Below, in pieces: positions 1 to 5,650 of a DNA stretch of 5,700 nucleotides. The notes under the pieces were generated by a model that did no database searches, was not told the DNA's origin, and was given only the letters and a program-made list of their open reading frames with translations. The translations under genes were made by a program, and so were the position numbers. Each line of letters opens with the position of its first letter. Position 1 is the first letter of the stretch. This DNA is from Tannerella sp. (lineage in GTDB: Bacteria; Bacteroidota; Bacteroidia; Bacteroidales; Tannerellaceae): NCBI GenBank assembly GCA_031262895.1, contig JAISGW010000186.1:1-5700 (forward strand). The letters run 5' to 3'.

Positions 1-2
1 AC

Positions 3-35
3 TTTGTCATATTCGCTGTCTTTATAATACATTTG
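3..35 (+). promoter_or_regulatory. Possible Bacteroidota-type promoter, orphan
   Basis: TTTG at 3-6 is followed 21 bp later by TACATTTG at 28-35, a full match to the Bacteroidota -7 consensus TAnnTTTG. Transcription would start near 42, just before the hairpin at 49-72. No + strand gene follows, because pfkA lies antisense from 205. The element could drive a very short RNA or an antisense transcript, or it could be chance: the region is rich in TTTGTC words that supply TTTG by themselves. Confidence 0.25.
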
Positions 36-48
36 TCTGTCTTCTTTT

Positions 49-77
49 GTCCCCGACCCGCCGGACGGGGACTTTTT
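49..77 (+). terminator. Rho-independent terminator-like hairpin, + strand
   Basis: GTCCCCG (49-55) and CGGGGAC (66-72) form a perfect 7-bp GC-rich stem with a 10-nt loop. Five T residues follow at 73-77, so the signal is oriented for + strand transcription. On the minus strand the hairpin is followed by AAAAG, which makes it a poor terminator for pfkA. It may end a + strand gene lying left of the window, convergent with pfkA, or a short transcript from the promoter-like element at 3-35. An alternative fold exists: CTTTTGTC (44-51) can pair with GACAAAAG (83-90), and GCCGG (60-64) with CCGGC (78-82), which would disrupt this stem. Confidence 0.55.
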
Positions 78-115
78 CCGGCGACAAAAGTAGATTCTCC
101 AACCTTTGCGGCAGG

Positions 116-199
116 TGACAAATCGTACAATTCGAATGACAAATCGTACAAATCGGCAGGGACGAGGCGACAGGCGTCAGGGACGAGCGGACAGGAGGC
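116..199. repeat. Four 21-bp tandem repeat units (A-A'-B-B')
   Basis: TGACAAATCGTACAA occurs at 116-130 and again at 137-151, a 21-bp spacing. CAGGGACGAG occurs at 157-166 and 178-187, also 21 bp apart and in register with the first pair. The block therefore divides into four 21-bp units starting at 116, 137, 158 and 179: two AT-richer and two GC-richer, with GACA/GACG words in each. A perfect 8-bp palindrome ATTCGAAT (130-137) sits at the junction of units 1 and 2. The block ends a few bases beyond the pfkA stop codon. No coding function is credible. Slippage duplication or a protein-binding array are both possible. Confidence 0.7.
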
Positions 200-204
200 A
201 GGAT

Positions 205-1233
205 TTAGTGTCCGAAGGAGATGCCCATGCGGAGGCCTTGGACAATCAGGTCGTGCCCGGGCGTAACTAATTTGAGACGGCCGGCCACTTCGGAGAGGGG
301 GATGGAATCCACTTCCTCGCCCTTCACGCAAACCATGCGGCCGAATTTCCCGGCGGCAATCAGTTCTGTGGCGTGCCCGCCTAAGCGGGTGGCCAGGTTA
401 CGGTCGAAAGGCGAGGGACTGCCGCCGCGTTGTATGTAGCCAAGCACCGTTTCGCGTGTTTCTATGCGGGTCAGTTCCTGTATTTTCCTGGCAATGTAGT
501 CGGATGGGCGTTTTCCGCCGGCGGGCGTCTTTAATCCTTCGGCCACCACGACAATGGAGTAAGGCTTGCCCACCTGTTCGCGTTCAAGCAGCACCTCGGC
601 CACGCGGTTGATGTCGAAGCCCAGTTCGGGCAGCAGGATGACGTCGGCTCCACCGGCCATGCCGGCATAAAGGGCCAGCCATCCGGCACGGTGGCCCATG
701 ACCTCGACCACCATTACGCGGCGGTGTGAGCCGGCCGTGGTATGCAGCCGGTCTATGGCTTCGGTGGCGATGTTGACGGCCGTGTCGAAACCGAAGGTGA
801 AGTCGGTGCCCCAGACGTCGTTGTCTATGGTTTTGGGGATGCCGATCACGTTCAGTCCAAGGGTGGAAAGCAGGTAGGTCGTTTTCTGCGTCCCGTTTCC
901 TCCGATGCAGGCTAAGCAATCCAGCCCCAGGGCCTGGTAACGTTCGCGGATGACCGAAGAGTCCGGCTCCTCGCGTTCCGACTTGATAAGGTCGCGGAAG
1001 TTCTTTTCGCGCGAAGTGCCCAGGATGGTGCCGCCAAGGTTGAGGATGCCGGAGAGCTGGCGCTCGGTGAGAGGCTCAACGTCTTCAGGGTTGTCCGAGA
1101 GGATGCCCGAGAAGCCGTTATGTATGCCGACCACTTCCATGCCGTAGTGCATGAGCGCCGTCTTTCCCACGCCGCGTATGGTGGCGTTGATGCCGGGGCA
1201 GTCGCCCCCCGAAGAAAGGATGCCTATTTTCAT
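205..1233 (-). CDS. pfkA: ATP-type 6-phosphofructokinase
   Basis: This cytoplasmic enzyme phosphorylates fructose 6-phosphate to fructose 1,6-bisphosphate, the committed step of glycolysis. The 342-residue product is full length for the bacterial family. Visible motifs in order are the phosphate-binding GGDCPGIN (9-16), GGTILGTSR (67-75), GGNGT (111-115), PKTIDND (133-139) with catalytic Asp137, the fructose 6-phosphate-binding MGHRAGW (179-185), AEG (231-233) and YIQRGGSPSPFDR (266-278). Gly114 in GGNGT is the residue type typical of ATP users, where pyrophosphate enzymes have Asp. Lys134 in PKTIDND is the residue seen in pyrophosphate enzymes and in the mixed, group III ATP clade, so I place it in that clade. 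The usual Asp of GGDG is Asn113 here. The ATG at 1231-1233 gives an N-terminus that begins directly with the first beta strand. The gene is divergent from nhaA. Use of ATP rather than pyrophosphate is inferred from one residue and is not certain. Confidence 0.95.
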   Translation of the reverse strand: MKIGILSSGGDCPGINATIRGVGKTALMHYGMEVVGIHNGFSGILSDNPEDVEPLTERQLSGILNLGGTILGTSREKNFRDLIKSEREEPDSSVIRERYQALGLDCLACIGGNGTQKTTYLLSTLGLNVIGIPKTIDNDVWGTDFTFGFDTAVNIATEAIDRLHTTAGSHRRVMVVEVMGHRAGWLALYAGMAGGADVILLPELGFDINRVAEVLLEREQVGKPYSIVVVAEGLKTPAGGKRPSDYIARKIQELTRIETRETVLGYIQRGGSPSPFDRNLATRLGGHATELIAAGKFGRMVCVKGEEVDSIPLSEVAGRLKLVTPGHDLIVQGLRMGISFGH

Positions 1234-1254
1234 TGAGCAATCGAATTAACGGAA

Positions 1255-1262
1255 CAAAGGTA
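1255..1262 (-). promoter_or_regulatory. -7 element of the pfkA promoter
   Basis: Read on the minus strand this is TACCTTTG, a full match to TAnnTTTG, 21 bp upstream of the pfkA ATG. Transcription would start near 1248 and leave a leader of about 15 nt. No good TTTG -33 element is visible at the expected distance, so the promoter may be weak or activator-dependent. Its upstream region overlaps that of the nhaA promoter. Confidence 0.6.
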
Positions 1263-1283
1263 CGAAATCCGAAAAAGGGCGAC

Positions 1284-1313
1284 TTGTTTTCATCTGCCTA
1301 ATCCTTATCTTTG
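1284..1313 (+). promoter_or_regulatory. nhaA promoter, Bacteroidota type
   Basis: TTG at 1284-1286 (within TTGTTTT) is followed after exactly 19 bp by TATCTTTG at 1306-1313. This matches the -33/-7 architecture recognised by the primary sigma factor of Bacteroidota. The predicted start is near 1320, leaving a leader of about 23 nt before the nhaA ATG. The leader is A-rich and has no Shine-Dalgarno sequence, as is usual in this phylum. This is the best-formed promoter in the window. Confidence 0.75.
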
Positions 1314-1325
1314 CGCGCCAAAGAT
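1307..1325. promoter_or_regulatory. Dyad over the nhaA -7 element and start site
   Basis: ATCTTTG (1307-1313) and CAAAGAT (1319-1325) are perfect 7-bp inverted arms around the 5-nt spacer CGCGC. The left arm is most of the -7 element, and the right arm lies at or just after the predicted transcription start. It could be an operator half-site pair or a small hairpin at the mRNA 5' end. The similar but shorter TTTGC-G-GCAAA at the M16 promoter (2605-2615) suggests instead a general feature of start regions in this genome. Confidence 0.4.
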
Positions 1326-1342
1326 TACAAAACAGATAGATA

Positions 1343-2527
1343 ATGAAGGAACGTACCTACCTGATTGACCGGTTGGCCGCGCCGCTCAACCGCTTTATCC
1401 AACAAGAACGCTCGGGAGGAATTGTATTGGGCGTATGCGTGGTAGTAGCCATGCTGTTGGCCAATTCGCCTTGGGCGCATGATTATTTCGGTTTTTTCGA
1501 ACACAAGCTGGGATTCCGTTTCGACGGGCGCCCGTATTTGGAATTTGACCTGCACCATTGGATAAACGACGGGCTGATGGCCGTGTTCTTTTTCGTGGTC
1601 GGCCTGGAACTGAAACGCGAGCTGATGCCTGGCGGCAGCCTGTCGTCGCCGCGCAAGGCGCTCTTGCCCATCATCGCGGCCATTGGCGGCATGTTGGTGC
1701 CCGCCTGCATTTACATCATGCTCAACGCCGACGGCCCCGGGTTGCGGGGTTGGGGCATCCCGATGGCTACCGACATCGCCTTCGCCTTGGGCGTGCTTTA
1801 CCTGCTCGGCAATCGGGTGCCCGCTTCCTTGAAAGTCTTCCTCACGGCCCTGGCCATTGTCGACGACTTGGGCGCCGTATTGGTCATAGCTTTCTTTTAT
1901 ACCTCCGACATCTCCTTGGGGTTGCTGCTTCTCGGCTTTTGTTTCATCGGCCTCATGTATGCGGGCAACCATATCCTGGGCATACGCAACCTCCTGTTTT
2001 ATGCCGTGCTCGGCATAGCCGGCGTGTGGACGGCCTTCCTCCTTTCGGGCGTCCATGCCACCATAGCCGCCGTGCTGGCCGCTTTCACCATCCCTTCCGA
2101 CGTGAGAATCAACGGCAACACGCTGGAACATGCCATGCAGCCGTTTACGGCCTTCGTCGTCATTCCCGTCTTCGCTCTGGCCAATGCCGGAGTGTCTTTG
2201 GCCGGCGTCTCGCTCTCCACCATGTTCTCGCCCGTTACCCTTGGCGTCGGGCTGGGACTGTTCGCGGGCAAGCTGATAGGCGTTGTCGGCAGTTCCCTGC
2301 TGGCCGTCAGCTTGGGTCTGGCCGTTTTCCCGCAGGGGATGAACCTGCGCAACCTGTTCGGCTTGGGTTTCCTGGCCGCCATAGGCTTCACCATGTCCAT
2401 ATTCATCACTTCGCTGGCTTTCGGCGATTCGCCCCAGGGCGTGGAAGCCAAGTTGGGCATTTTCACGGCTTCCCTTTCGGGCGGTCTCATCGGTTATTTC
2501 CTCCTTCGGAAAAGACCGGTGAAATAG
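1343..2527 (+). CDS. nhaA: Na+/H+ antiporter NhaA
   Basis: This inner-membrane antiporter exports Na+ (or Li+) in exchange for protons and supports sodium tolerance and pH homeostasis. The 394-residue product matches the usual family length and consists largely of hydrophobic segments, consistent with about 12 transmembrane helices. Family signatures are clear. HWINDGLMAVFFFVVGLELKR lies at 72-92, and MATDIAFALGV at 141-151 has Thr143-Asp144 on the broken helix. ALAIVDDLGA at 169-178 carries the ion-binding pair Asp174-Asp175, equivalent to Asp163/Asp164 of the E. coli protein. SGVHATIAAV spans 235-244, Lys310 in LFAGK corresponds to E. coli Lys300, and GFTMSIFI spans 348-355. No key residue is missing. 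The ATG at 1343 gives a normal N-terminus: a short amphipathic stretch ending in QERSGG before helix 1. The gene follows its own promoter and appears monocistronic, since the next gene has a separate -7 element. Confidence 0.97.
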   Translation: MKERTYLIDRLAAPLNRFIQQERSGGIVLGVCVVVAMLLANSPWAHDYFGFFEHKLGFRFDGRPYLEFDLHHWINDGLMAVFFFVVGLELKRELMPGGSLSSPRKALLPIIAAIGGMLVPACIYIMLNADGPGLRGWGIPMATDIAFALGVLYLLGNRVPASLKVFLTALAIVDDLGAVLVIAFFYTSDISLGLLLLGFCFIGLMYAGNHILGIRNLLFYAVLGIAGVWTAFLLSGVHATIAAVLAAFTIPSDVRINGNTLEHAMQPFTAFVVIPVFALANAGVSLAGVSLSTMFSPVTLGVGLGLFAGKLIGVVGSSLLAVSLGLAVFPQGMNLRNLFGLGFLAAIGFTMSIFITSLAFGDSPQGVEAKLGIFTASLSGGLIGYFLLRKRPVK

Positions 2528-2564
2528 GATGCGCTACACTATTTACGCTTTGCTTTCTTTATTT
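2519..2564 (+). terminator. Weak stem-loop and T-rich tail after nhaA
   Basis: AAATAG (2522-2527, including the nhaA stop codon) pairs with CTATTT (2539-2544) around an 11-nt loop. Two further pairs (2519-2520 with 2545-2546) form if G2521 is bulged. A T-rich stretch follows at about 2549-2564 but is interrupted by C, G and A. The stem is AT-rich, so termination would be inefficient. I see no better terminator in the nhaA-M16 gap. Confidence 0.25.
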
Positions 2565-2600
2565 AGCCCGAATAGGTTAAACAAGTGGGGAATTTGTCCT

Positions 2601-2608
2601 TACCTTTG
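2601..2608 (+). promoter_or_regulatory. -7 element upstream of the M16 peptidase gene
   Basis: TACCTTTG matches TAnnTTTG fully and is the same octamer as in the pfkA promoter. The -33 region around 2577-2581 reads TTAAA rather than TTTG, so that half is poor. Transcription would begin near 2615, about 25 nt before the GTG start. TTTGC-G-GCAAA (2605-2615) is a short odd palindrome across the element and start region. Confidence 0.55.
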
Positions 2609-2639
2609 CGGCAAATGATGGATACATAAACAAATTGCC

Positions 2640-5507
2640 GTGTCATCGCCTTTGTGCACAACAGTTCTCTCTCCCGCCCGGTTGCCCGACCCTTTGCAGG
2701 TCAAGGAATATACTTTAAGCAACGGCTTGTCCGTATGGCTCAATGTGGACCACAGCCAGCCCAAGGTCTTCGGGGCCGTAGTCGTGAAGGCCGGCGCCAA
2801 GGATACGCCGAACACGGGCATCGCCCATTACTTTGAACATATCATGTTCAAGGGCACCGATAAAATAGGAACGGTAGACTACATGGGGGAGAAGCAATGG
2901 TTAGATACCATTTCGGCCTGTTATGACGAACTGGCCTCCACGCGCGACGCGAAAAAACGTTCGGCCATACAGAAGAAAATCAACGGGCTGAGCGTGGAAG
3001 CGGCGAAATACGTCATCCCCAACGAATTCACCCGTTTGATTACCCGGTACGGGGGAACGGGTCTGAACGCGGGAACTTCCTACGATTACACAGTCTATTA
3101 CAATACCTTTTCCCCCCAGTATATCGCCCAATGGGCGGAATTGAACAGCGAACGCCTGCGGCATCCCGTCTTCCGCATGTTCCAAAGCGAACTGGAGACC
3201 GTTTACGAGGAGAAGAACATGCACCGTGACGGCCTGGCCGGCGATGCCGTCGAGAAGTTCATCGAACGTTTCTTCTACCCTCATCCTTATGCCTATCCGG
3301 TTATCGGCAGCACGGAGAACCTGAAGAACCCCCGCCTTTCGGAAATGCGGAAGTTCTTCGAAACTTATTACGTGGCCTCCAACATGGGTTTGATACTGAG
3401 CGGCGATTTCGACGCGCAAGCAACCATGCCCCTGCTTGAGGCGGCCTTTTCACGCATACGCGGCGGCGAAGTGCAACGCACACCATCGAGCGAAATCCAC
3501 CCTTTTCGGGGCGAAGAGAAGTTCCAGGTGCGCTTCCCCATTCCCATCGTGGCCGGAGCCGCCTACGCTTACCGGGGCGTGCCGGCCAATCATCCCGACC
3601 AGGTGGCGCTGGATATTGTCATCAGCCTGCTGAATAACTCCAACGGCACGGGCTTCTTCGACAAGCTGATGGTGAACCACAAGCTGATGGCGGCCATGAC
3701 CATGTCGGAGAGCTTTAACGAGGCCGGCTTCTTAGCCATCATCGCCATTCCCAAACTGGTTTTCCAGTCGGTCGACAGCGCCGCCTCACTGATACGGCAT
3801 GAAGTGGAGCGTATTAAGGAAGGCGACTTCAGCGAGGCGCTCTTTTCCAGCCTCAAGCTGGAGCAAAAGCGGAAATACCTTTCCCGTCTGGAAAGCATCA
3901 GCGCCCGTTCCGAGGTCATGATTACCCTTTTCTCGCAGGGGAAATCCTGGGAAGGCTACCTGCACGACTTGGGGAAGATAGACAAGCTTGGCAAGGACGA
4001 TATCGTGGACATCGCCCGCAAATATTTCACCGAGGATTACCTCTACGTAACCAAGAAGACCGGCAAATATCCCAAGGAGAACTTGCCCAAACCGGACTTC
4101 CACCCCGTCATCCCACGGAACGCGGAGGCCAACTCCGATTATGCCCGCTGGATTTCCGGCCTGCCCGTCCGGCAGGTACGCCCACGCTTCCTTGATTTCA
4201 AGCGCGACGTGCGTATTCTTCCCGTCTCCACTTCGGCACGGTTGTATGCCGCGGCCAATCCGGTGAACGACATCTTCAGCCTCGACCTTTCCTTCGCAGC
4301 CGGCAAGTTGGAGCATCCCGAACTGTCGCAGTTGGCCAGCTATTTGCCCCTGCTGGGCACCGAGACACTTCCTTTCGACGAGTTCCGGGGGAACCTCCAA
4401 AAGCTGGGCAGCACGCTGTCCTTCGAAGTAGGCAAGAACCATTTCCTGATAAGGCTCAGCGGCTTCGACACCCATTTCAAGGTCACGATGCAACTGCTGG
4501 CCACTTTCTTGAAGCAGGCCAAGGCGGAAGATAAAAAGATGACCCAGTTGCTGGACGAGGAGAAGCTCCTGAAGAAAGCCTTTGCCAAGTCGGCCGACGA
4601 GATTGCCCGCGCCTTGATGGAAAGGGTGAAATACGGCGGGCGCTCCTCTTATTTGTCCAAGCTCTCCTTTGCGGACATTAAGAAAATGAAGGGCGAGAAC
4701 TTGCTCGCGGCTTTCCATGAACTTCGGCAGGCAGCCTGCGACATCTTTTATTGCGGCACCCTCCCCGCCGAAAGGGTGGCCGACTGCCTGAAGGAAGAGC
4801 TGCCTTTGGGGGAGACCGACGCCTATCCTTCGCGCATCCCTTTTTACCGCCCTTTGGCCGGCTACGAAAAACCGGCCGTTTACTTTTGCGAGACGCCCGA
4901 GGCCGCGCAAAGTATCGTTTTCGCCTATGTCAAGGGGCAGGCCTTGCCCGAAGAGGCTGACCGCTATGCCGCACGGTTGTTCACCGCCTACTTCGGCGGT
5001 GACATGTCGTCCATCCTGTTTCAGGAAATACGCGAGTTCCGTTCCTATGCCTACCGCACAAAAGGGCGTTACGCCCCCATGTCGCGTATCTTGCGCGACA
5101 AGCCCGGCGAATTCACGGCCATGCTCTCCACCCAGGCCGACAAAACCATTGATGCCATGGGCTTGCTTGACTCGCTTATCCGGCAGATGCCCCTCAAGCC
5201 CGACCGCCTGCCCGCCGCCAAGCAGATTCTGGTCAACCAGATGAGCAGCAAATACCCCACCTTCCGGAAAATACCCGGCCGCATCGCCGCGCTGGTCAAT
5301 GACGGCTGCCTCTCCGACCCCGACCGCGCCCTCTTCGAACAACTCCCTGCCATGGATATGGATGATGTCGCCCGCTTTTACGAAGCCCACCTCAAGGGGA
5401 GGCCGATCATTTACGCCGTCACGGGCAATTCCCATAAGATCGACATGAACAAGCTCGCCGCCTTCGGCCCCGTTGTCCGGGTCAAGAAGGAAGAACTCTA
5501 CAATTAA
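2640..5507 (+). CDS. M16 family zinc metallopeptidase (pitrilysin/insulinase-like)
   Basis: This is a two-half M16 (clan ME) peptidase of 955 residues, expected to cut peptides inside a closed chamber formed by its halves. The inverted zinc motif HYFEH is at 63-67: His63 and His67 as ligands, Glu66 as catalytic base. The distal ligand is best placed at Glu191, in ELETVYEE (184-191), which has the family's E-x6-E pattern. A charged helical insert at about 84-135 lies between them. GLNAGTSYDYTVYYNTF (141-157) follows the family's N-A-x-T-x-x-D pattern. The C-terminal half (roughly 520 onward) lacks HxxEH but keeps Arg798 and Tyr805, with the seven-residue spacing of the substrate-binding Arg/Tyr pair in M16 enzymes. 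Start: the reading frame is closed by TGA at 2616-2618, no ATG lies before the conserved domain, and GTG at 2640 is the first usual start (TTG at 2652 or 2682 would also fit). No signal peptide is visible, so a cytoplasmic location is likely. dnaK follows 143 bp downstream. Substrate unknown. Confidence 0.93.
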   Translation: MSSPLCTTVLSPARLPDPLQVKEYTLSNGLSVWLNVDHSQPKVFGAVVVKAGAKDTPNTGIAHYFEHIMFKGTDKIGTVDYMGEKQWLDTISACYDELASTRDAKKRSAIQKKINGLSVEAAKYVIPNEFTRLITRYGGTGLNAGTSYDYTVYYNTFSPQYIAQWAELNSERLRHPVFRMFQSELETVYEEKNMHRDGLAGDAVEKFIERFFYPHPYAYPVIGSTENLKNPRLSEMRKFFETYYVASNMGLILSGDFDAQATMPLLEAAFSRIRGGEVQRTPSSEIHPFRGEEKFQVRFPIPIVAGAAYAYRGVPANHPDQVALDIVISLLNNSNGTGFFDKLMVNHKLMAAMTMSESFNEAGFLAIIAIPKLVFQSVDSAASLIRHEVERIKEGDFSEALFSSLKLEQKRKYLSRLESISARSEVMITLFSQGKSWEGYLHDLGKIDKLGKDDIVDIARKYFTEDYLYVTKKTGKYPKENLPKPDFHPVIPRNAEANSDYARWISGLPVRQVRPRFLDFKRDVRILPVSTSARLYAAANPVNDIFSLDLSFAAGKLEHPELSQLASYLPLLGTETLPFDEFRGNLQKLGSTLSFEVGKNHFLIRLSGFDTHFKVTMQLLATFLKQAKAEDKKMTQLLDEEKLLKKAFAKSADEIARALMERVKYGGRSSYLSKLSFADIKKMKGENLLAAFHELRQAACDIFYCGTLPAERVADCLKEELPLGETDAYPSRIPFYRPLAGYEKPAVYFCETPEAAQSIVFAYVKGQALPEEADRYAARLFTAYFGGDMSSILFQEIREFRSYAYRTKGRYAPMSRILRDKPGEFTAMLSTQADKTIDAMGLLDSLIRQMPLKPDRLPAAKQILVNQMSSKYPTFRKIPGRIAALVNDGCLSDPDRALFEQLPAMDMDDVARFYEAHLKGRPIIYAVTGNSHKIDMNKLAAFGPVVRVKKEELYN

Positions 5508-5546
5508 AATCAGGCCTTACCGACTATGGCGCACTTTGTCCAAGCA

Positions 5547-5575
5547 CCTGCCATTCCGTCAGGCGTTTTGGCAGG
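5547..5575 (+). other. Stem-loop in the M16-dnaK gap
   Basis: CCTGCCA (5547-5553) and TGGCAGG (5569-5575) form a perfect 7-bp stem with a 15-nt loop. No T-run follows, so it is not a convincing intrinsic terminator. It lies 40 bp after the M16 stop and overlaps the possible dnaK -33 element (TTTTG, 5566-5570), so it could be a 3' mRNA-stabilising structure, a weak terminator or an operator-like dyad. Confidence 0.35.
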
Positions 5576-5597
5576 CAAAGGGCTGGCATGTTATTTG
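5566..5597 (+). promoter_or_regulatory. Candidate dnaK promoter
   Basis: TTTTG (5566-5570) is separated by 19 bp from GTTATTTG (5590-5597). The second element has the TTTG of TAnnTTTG but lacks its TA. The spacing equals that of the clear nhaA promoter. The predicted start near 5604 leaves a leader of about 47 nt, A-rich and without a Shine-Dalgarno sequence. Just after it TATTT-GTAG-AAATA (5592-5605) can form a small AT hairpin. No CIRCE element (the HrcA operator) is visible. The departure from consensus might reflect a different sigma factor. Confidence 0.35.
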
Positions 5598-5650
5598 TAG
5601 AAATACGAGAAATAAATTCTGATTCGACAACAAACTAAAATCAATAGACA

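Noticed and set aside
116..199. CRISPR array
   Set aside because: The units are 21 bp with no spacers between them, the repeat words change halfway through, and no cas genes are visible.
33..266. A + strand open frame from a TTG, with heptapeptide-like repeats (DKSYNSN, DKSYKSA)
   Set aside because: The peptide repeats simply mirror the 21-bp DNA repeats. The frame begins inside the promoter/terminator region and ends antisense within pfkA, with no recognisable protein.
1325..2131. Long open frame on the minus strand opposite nhaA (268 codons)
   Set aside because: The product is low-complexity and hydrophilic, rich in H, Q and G as expected for the reverse of membrane-protein codons. It is a shadow of nhaA.
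1558..2580. Long + strand open frame overlapping nhaA (340 codons)
   Set aside because: It is an off-frame reading of nhaA, full of R, H and G, with no domain. nhaA is unmistakable in the other frame.
2615..2629. Leader peptide MMDT before the M16 gene
   Set aside because: Four codons starting at the predicted transcription start, with no attenuator structure after it, most likely chance.
3786..5435. 549-codon open frame on the minus strand opposite the M16 gene
   Set aside because: GC-rich third positions remove stops on the opposite strand. The translation shows no family motif, while the + strand frame has intact M16 motifs through this whole region.
5585..5600. Sigma-54 promoter for dnaK
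   Set aside because: The -24 GG is present, but the nearly invariant -12 GC is GT here. I kept it only as a remark and did not annotate it as a feature.
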